DNA of 7,570 nt, from the NCBI GenBank assembly GCA_016783995.1, contig JADHVN010000068.1, forward strand, positions 1-7,570, written 5' to 3'. Source of the stretch: Actinomycetota bacterium. GTDB lineage: Bacteria; Actinomycetota; Humimicrobiia; Humimicrobiales; Humimicrobiaceae. The notes under the pieces were generated by a model. It searched no databases. It had not been told where the DNA came from and saw nothing but the letters and a program-made list of their open reading frames with translations. A program made the translations under genes and the position numbers. This document shows positions 5,616-7,570 of this stretch, piece after piece. How positions within the stretch are numbered: the stretch's first letter is position 1; every line of letters begins with the position of its first letter.

Positions 5616-6732
5616 AAATGTATACCCTATTTAAAAAATGCTTTATCAGACGAGTCTCTTCTGTAAATTCAAGAAGAAACGCATCGTGGCCATAATTAGA
5701 ATTTATTTCACAATAAGTAACATCTGCGTGTCTGGCTTTCAGTAATTTAACGATCTCTCTGGATTGGTATGGAGGATACAACCAATCGGATTTAAATGCG
5801 ATAACTAAAAATTTAATATCAATTTCTTTGCTATTTTGAAAAAGTTTATCTCCGGAGGACAAATCAAAGTAGTCTATCGCTTTTGTGATATAAAGATAAG
5901 AATTGGCATCAAACCTCTTTACAAAATTATCACCTCTGTAATGCAAATAGCCTTCAACTTCAAATTCAGGTGTAAATGAAAAATTATAACTGCCATTTTT
6001 TAATTTCCTTGAAAATTTTTTCTCCATAGACTCGTCACTCATATAAGTTATATGCCCAATCATCCGTGCAAGAGCCAGACCATTCTCCGGCTGGCTATAG
6101 CCATAGTAGTTGCCACCGCGCCAGGCAGGATCAGACATTACCGCCTGCCTTCCCACTTCATTAAACGCAATTTGTTGCGGAGAATGTTTTAATGCTGTAG
6201 CTATAGGAATAGCTGATAGAACTCTATCCGGATAAGAAGCGACCCATTGCATAACCTGCATTCCTCCCATTGAACCTCCCACAACACACAGCAGCCTGTC
6301 TATTCCCAGATAATCAATCAAATACCTTTGCGCGTTTATCATGTCAGAGATCGTAATTATTGGAAAATCAAGACCGTAAGGTTTTCCTGTCTCTGCATTC
6401 AATGAAGATGGACCCGTACTCCCTTTGCATCCACCAATAACATTCGAGCATATAATAAAATATTTTTCAGTATCAAAAGCTTTGCCCGGACCTATTATAT
6501 TGTCCCACCACCCGGGTTTTTCATCTCCCTTATGAAATCCGGCAACATGAGCATCTCCTGATAAGGCATGCAAAACCATAACCGCATTACTTTTACTCTT
6601 GTCTAATCTGCCGTATGTTTCATAGGCAATTGTAATGGGGTCAAGTTTCTTCCCGGACTCCAGTATCATTCCATCCGGAGGCTGGGCAAAATTATAATAT
6701 TTTGTATTAACTATTCCTATCCCACTTGCCAT
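5599..6732 (-). CDS. metX: Homoserine O-acyltransferase MetX
   Basis: The 377-residue alpha/beta hydrolase transfers an acyl group to the hydroxyl of homoserine, the first committed step to methionine. The nucleophile is Ser154 in [10 protein letters not shown], the acid is Asp316 in [10 protein letters not shown] and the base is His349 in NYGHDAFL. Family motifs [13 protein letters not shown] (53-65) and [14 protein letters not shown] (97-110) are present. Length is normal and the sequence is intact. The start ATG at 6732 has AGGTGA six bases upstream. It lies 40 bp after cysK and overlaps metW, so co-transcription is likely. MetX enzymes are usually acetyltransferases, but some use succinyl-CoA and I cannot decide from motifs alone. 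No riboswitch is visible before metX, but any operon leader would lie before cysK, outside the window. Confidence 0.95.
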   Translation of the reverse strand: MASGIGIVNTKYYNFAQPPDGMILESGKKLDPITIAYETYGRLDKSKSNAVMVLHALSGDAHVAGFHKGDEKPGWWDNIIGPGKAFDTEKYFIICSNVIGGCKGSTGPSSLNAETGKPYGLDFPIITISDMINAQRYLIDYLGIDRLLCVVGGSMGGMQVMQWVASYPDRVLSAIPIATALKHSPQQIAFNEVGRQAVMSDPAWRGGNYYGYSQPENGLALARMIGHITYMSDESMEKKFSRKLKNGSYNFSFTPEFEVEGYLHYRGDNFVKRFDANSYLYITKAIDYFDLSSGDKLFQNSKEIDIKFLVIAFKSDWLYPPYQSREIVKLLKARHADVTYCEINSNYGHDAFLLEFTEETRLIKHFLNRVYIYAGKK

Positions 6733-6738
6733 ATTCGC

Positions 6739-6744
6739 TCACCT
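6739..6744 (-). promoter_or_regulatory. Ribosome binding site of metX
   Basis: AGGTGA on the minus strand sits six bases before the ATG at 6732-6730. It fixes the start in the 40-bp cysK-metX gap and makes separate translation initiation of metX likely. The same gap holds the AT-only palindrome ATTTTATATAAAAT (6751-6764), which I do not interpret further. Confidence 0.65.
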
Positions 6745-6772
6745 GTATCTATTTTATATAAAATTAAAGAAA

Positions 6773-7570
6773 TTACTGCTTCTGGAACATCGAGGTAGAA
6801 AGATATCTTTCACCTGTATCAGGTAAAATAACAACAATAACCTTGCCGGCTGATTCCCTGCGCTTTGCAACTTCTATTGCAGTCCACATCGCAGCTCCGC
6901 TTGATATACCCGCCAGAATCCCTTCTTCTCTTATAATCTTACGGGTCATATTACCAGCATCTTCATTAGAAACCTGGATAATCTCATCAATTATACCGGT
7001 ATTTAACACCTCCGGAACAAATCCTGCTCCAATACCCTGTATTTTATGCGGCCCCGCACTGCCTCCCGAAAGAACCGGAGAATCAGCCGGCTCGACTGCT
7101 ATTATTTTAACCGAAGGTTTTTTTTGCTTCAAAACTTCTCCCACACCGGTAATGGTTCCACCGGTGCCTACCCCTGCAATAAACATATCCACACTCCCAC
7201 CAGTATCAGACCATATCTCTACAGCGGTTGTTTTCCGGTGTATTTCAGGATTTGCAGCATTTTTAAATTGCTGGGGCATAAAACTATTTCTGATACTTTT
7301 CTGAATTTTTTCTGCTTCTTCCACAGCCCCTCTCATTCCCCTTGAACCGTCCGTCAGGACAAGCTCAGCACCGAATATGGTAAGAAGCTTCCTTCGTTCT
7401 AAACTCATTGTGTCAGGCATAGTAAGAATTAATCTATATCCCCTGGCAGCGCACACAAAAGCCAGTGAGATGCCGGTATTTCCGCTTGTAGGCTCTATAA
7501 TTACTGTATCTTTGTTTATTAAACCTTCACTTTCAGCAGCATTAATCATTGAAACTCCGATCCTGTCTTT
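6773..7570 (-). CDS. cysK: Cysteine synthase (O-acetylserine sulfhydrylase), 5' end outside window
   Basis: The 265 visible residues are a fold-type II PLP enzyme that makes cysteine from O-acetylserine and sulfide in the cytoplasm. The first visible residues are [13 protein letters not shown], where K is the family's PLP-binding lysine, so about 40 N-terminal residues lie beyond the window. Other motifs are [13 protein letters not shown] (substrate loop), [16 protein letters not shown] (PLP phosphate binding), [11 protein letters not shown] and [11 protein letters not shown]. The C-terminus [14 protein letters not shown] is typical of CysK. No frame damage is seen. It is the first visible gene of the cysK-metX-metW group. 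The closely related CysM or a broader O-acetyl amino acid sulfhydrylase cannot be fully excluded, but the C-terminus favours CysK. Confidence 0.93.
   Translation of the reverse strand, partial: KDRIGVSMINAAESEGLINKDTVIIEPTSGNTGISLAFVCAARGYRLILTMPDTMSLERRKLLTIFGAELVLTDGSRGMRGAVEEAEKIQKSIRNSFMPQQFKNAANPEIHRKTTAVEIWSDTGGSVDMFIAGVGTGGTITGVGEVLKQKKPSVKIIAVEPADSPVLSGGSAGPHKIQGIGAGFVPEVLNTGIIDEIIQVSNEDAGNMTRKIIREEGILAGISSGAAMWTAIEVAKRRESAGKVIVVILPDTGERYLSTSMFQKQ

Noticed and set aside
6843..7345. Two long plus-strand open frames within cysK
   Set aside because: They are antisense to clear CysK motifs and have no ribosome binding site or family resemblance.
1..7570. CRISPR array, tRNA or rRNA genes
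   Set aside because: No regularly spaced repeats, cloverleaf or conserved rRNA segments were seen on either strand.

Overview
The window is AT-rich bacterial DNA with mostly minus-strand genes. It joins an ordinary sulfur amino acid operon (about 5000-7570) to a stretch of decayed mobile-element and gene fragments (about 150-4900) that holds one apparently intact gene. No rRNA, tRNA or CRISPR array was recognised. The gene content (hemerythrin fragment, IS91-like Y2 transposase, AAA_14/DUF4143 ATPase, MetX/MetW) fits an anaerobic or microaerophilic low-GC bacterium. The sequence alone does not support a firmer taxon.

Left part (1-2750). The C-terminal 100 codons of a hemerythrin-like gene (151-453) end exactly where the right end of an IS91-like element begins (454). 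That element carries a minus-strand transposase pseudogene (636-1701). Its frame is broken by a shift near 1350, by a perfect 23-bp tandem duplication (1217-1262) and by a mini-element of about 110 bp (983-1091) with a 5-6 bp target duplication. Next is a second minus-strand pseudogene (1923-2597) with one in-frame TAA. It is followed by an 18-bp palindrome and a short fragment (2598-2624) matching the interior of the same transposase.

Centre (2751-4350). This holds a full-length AAA_14/DUF4143 ATPase gene with a good ribosome binding site and a strong-looking promoter. It is the only gene between 1 and 5000 that looks functional.

Right of that, a second copy of the IS right end lies in the opposite orientation (4351-4640), including the last 35 codons of the transposase plus its stop. 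The two copies (454-744 and 4351-4640) form long inverted repeats around the ATPase and the pseudogenes. Beyond 4640 is an unidentified minus-strand gene remnant and then AT-rich DNA with no supported gene.

Right part (5001-7570, minus strand). The order is cysK (5' end outside the window), metX, metW. CysK makes cysteine from O-acetylserine and sulfide. MetX acylates homoserine as the entry to methionine synthesis. MetW is the usual partner of MetX. The cysK-metX gap is 40 bp and metX and metW overlap by 17 bp, so one transcript is likely.

I see no clear new multi-gene system. The best leads are the inverted IS right ends around the ATPase, the small element with its palindromic junction, and the strongly conserved 80-bp terminal segment of the IS.
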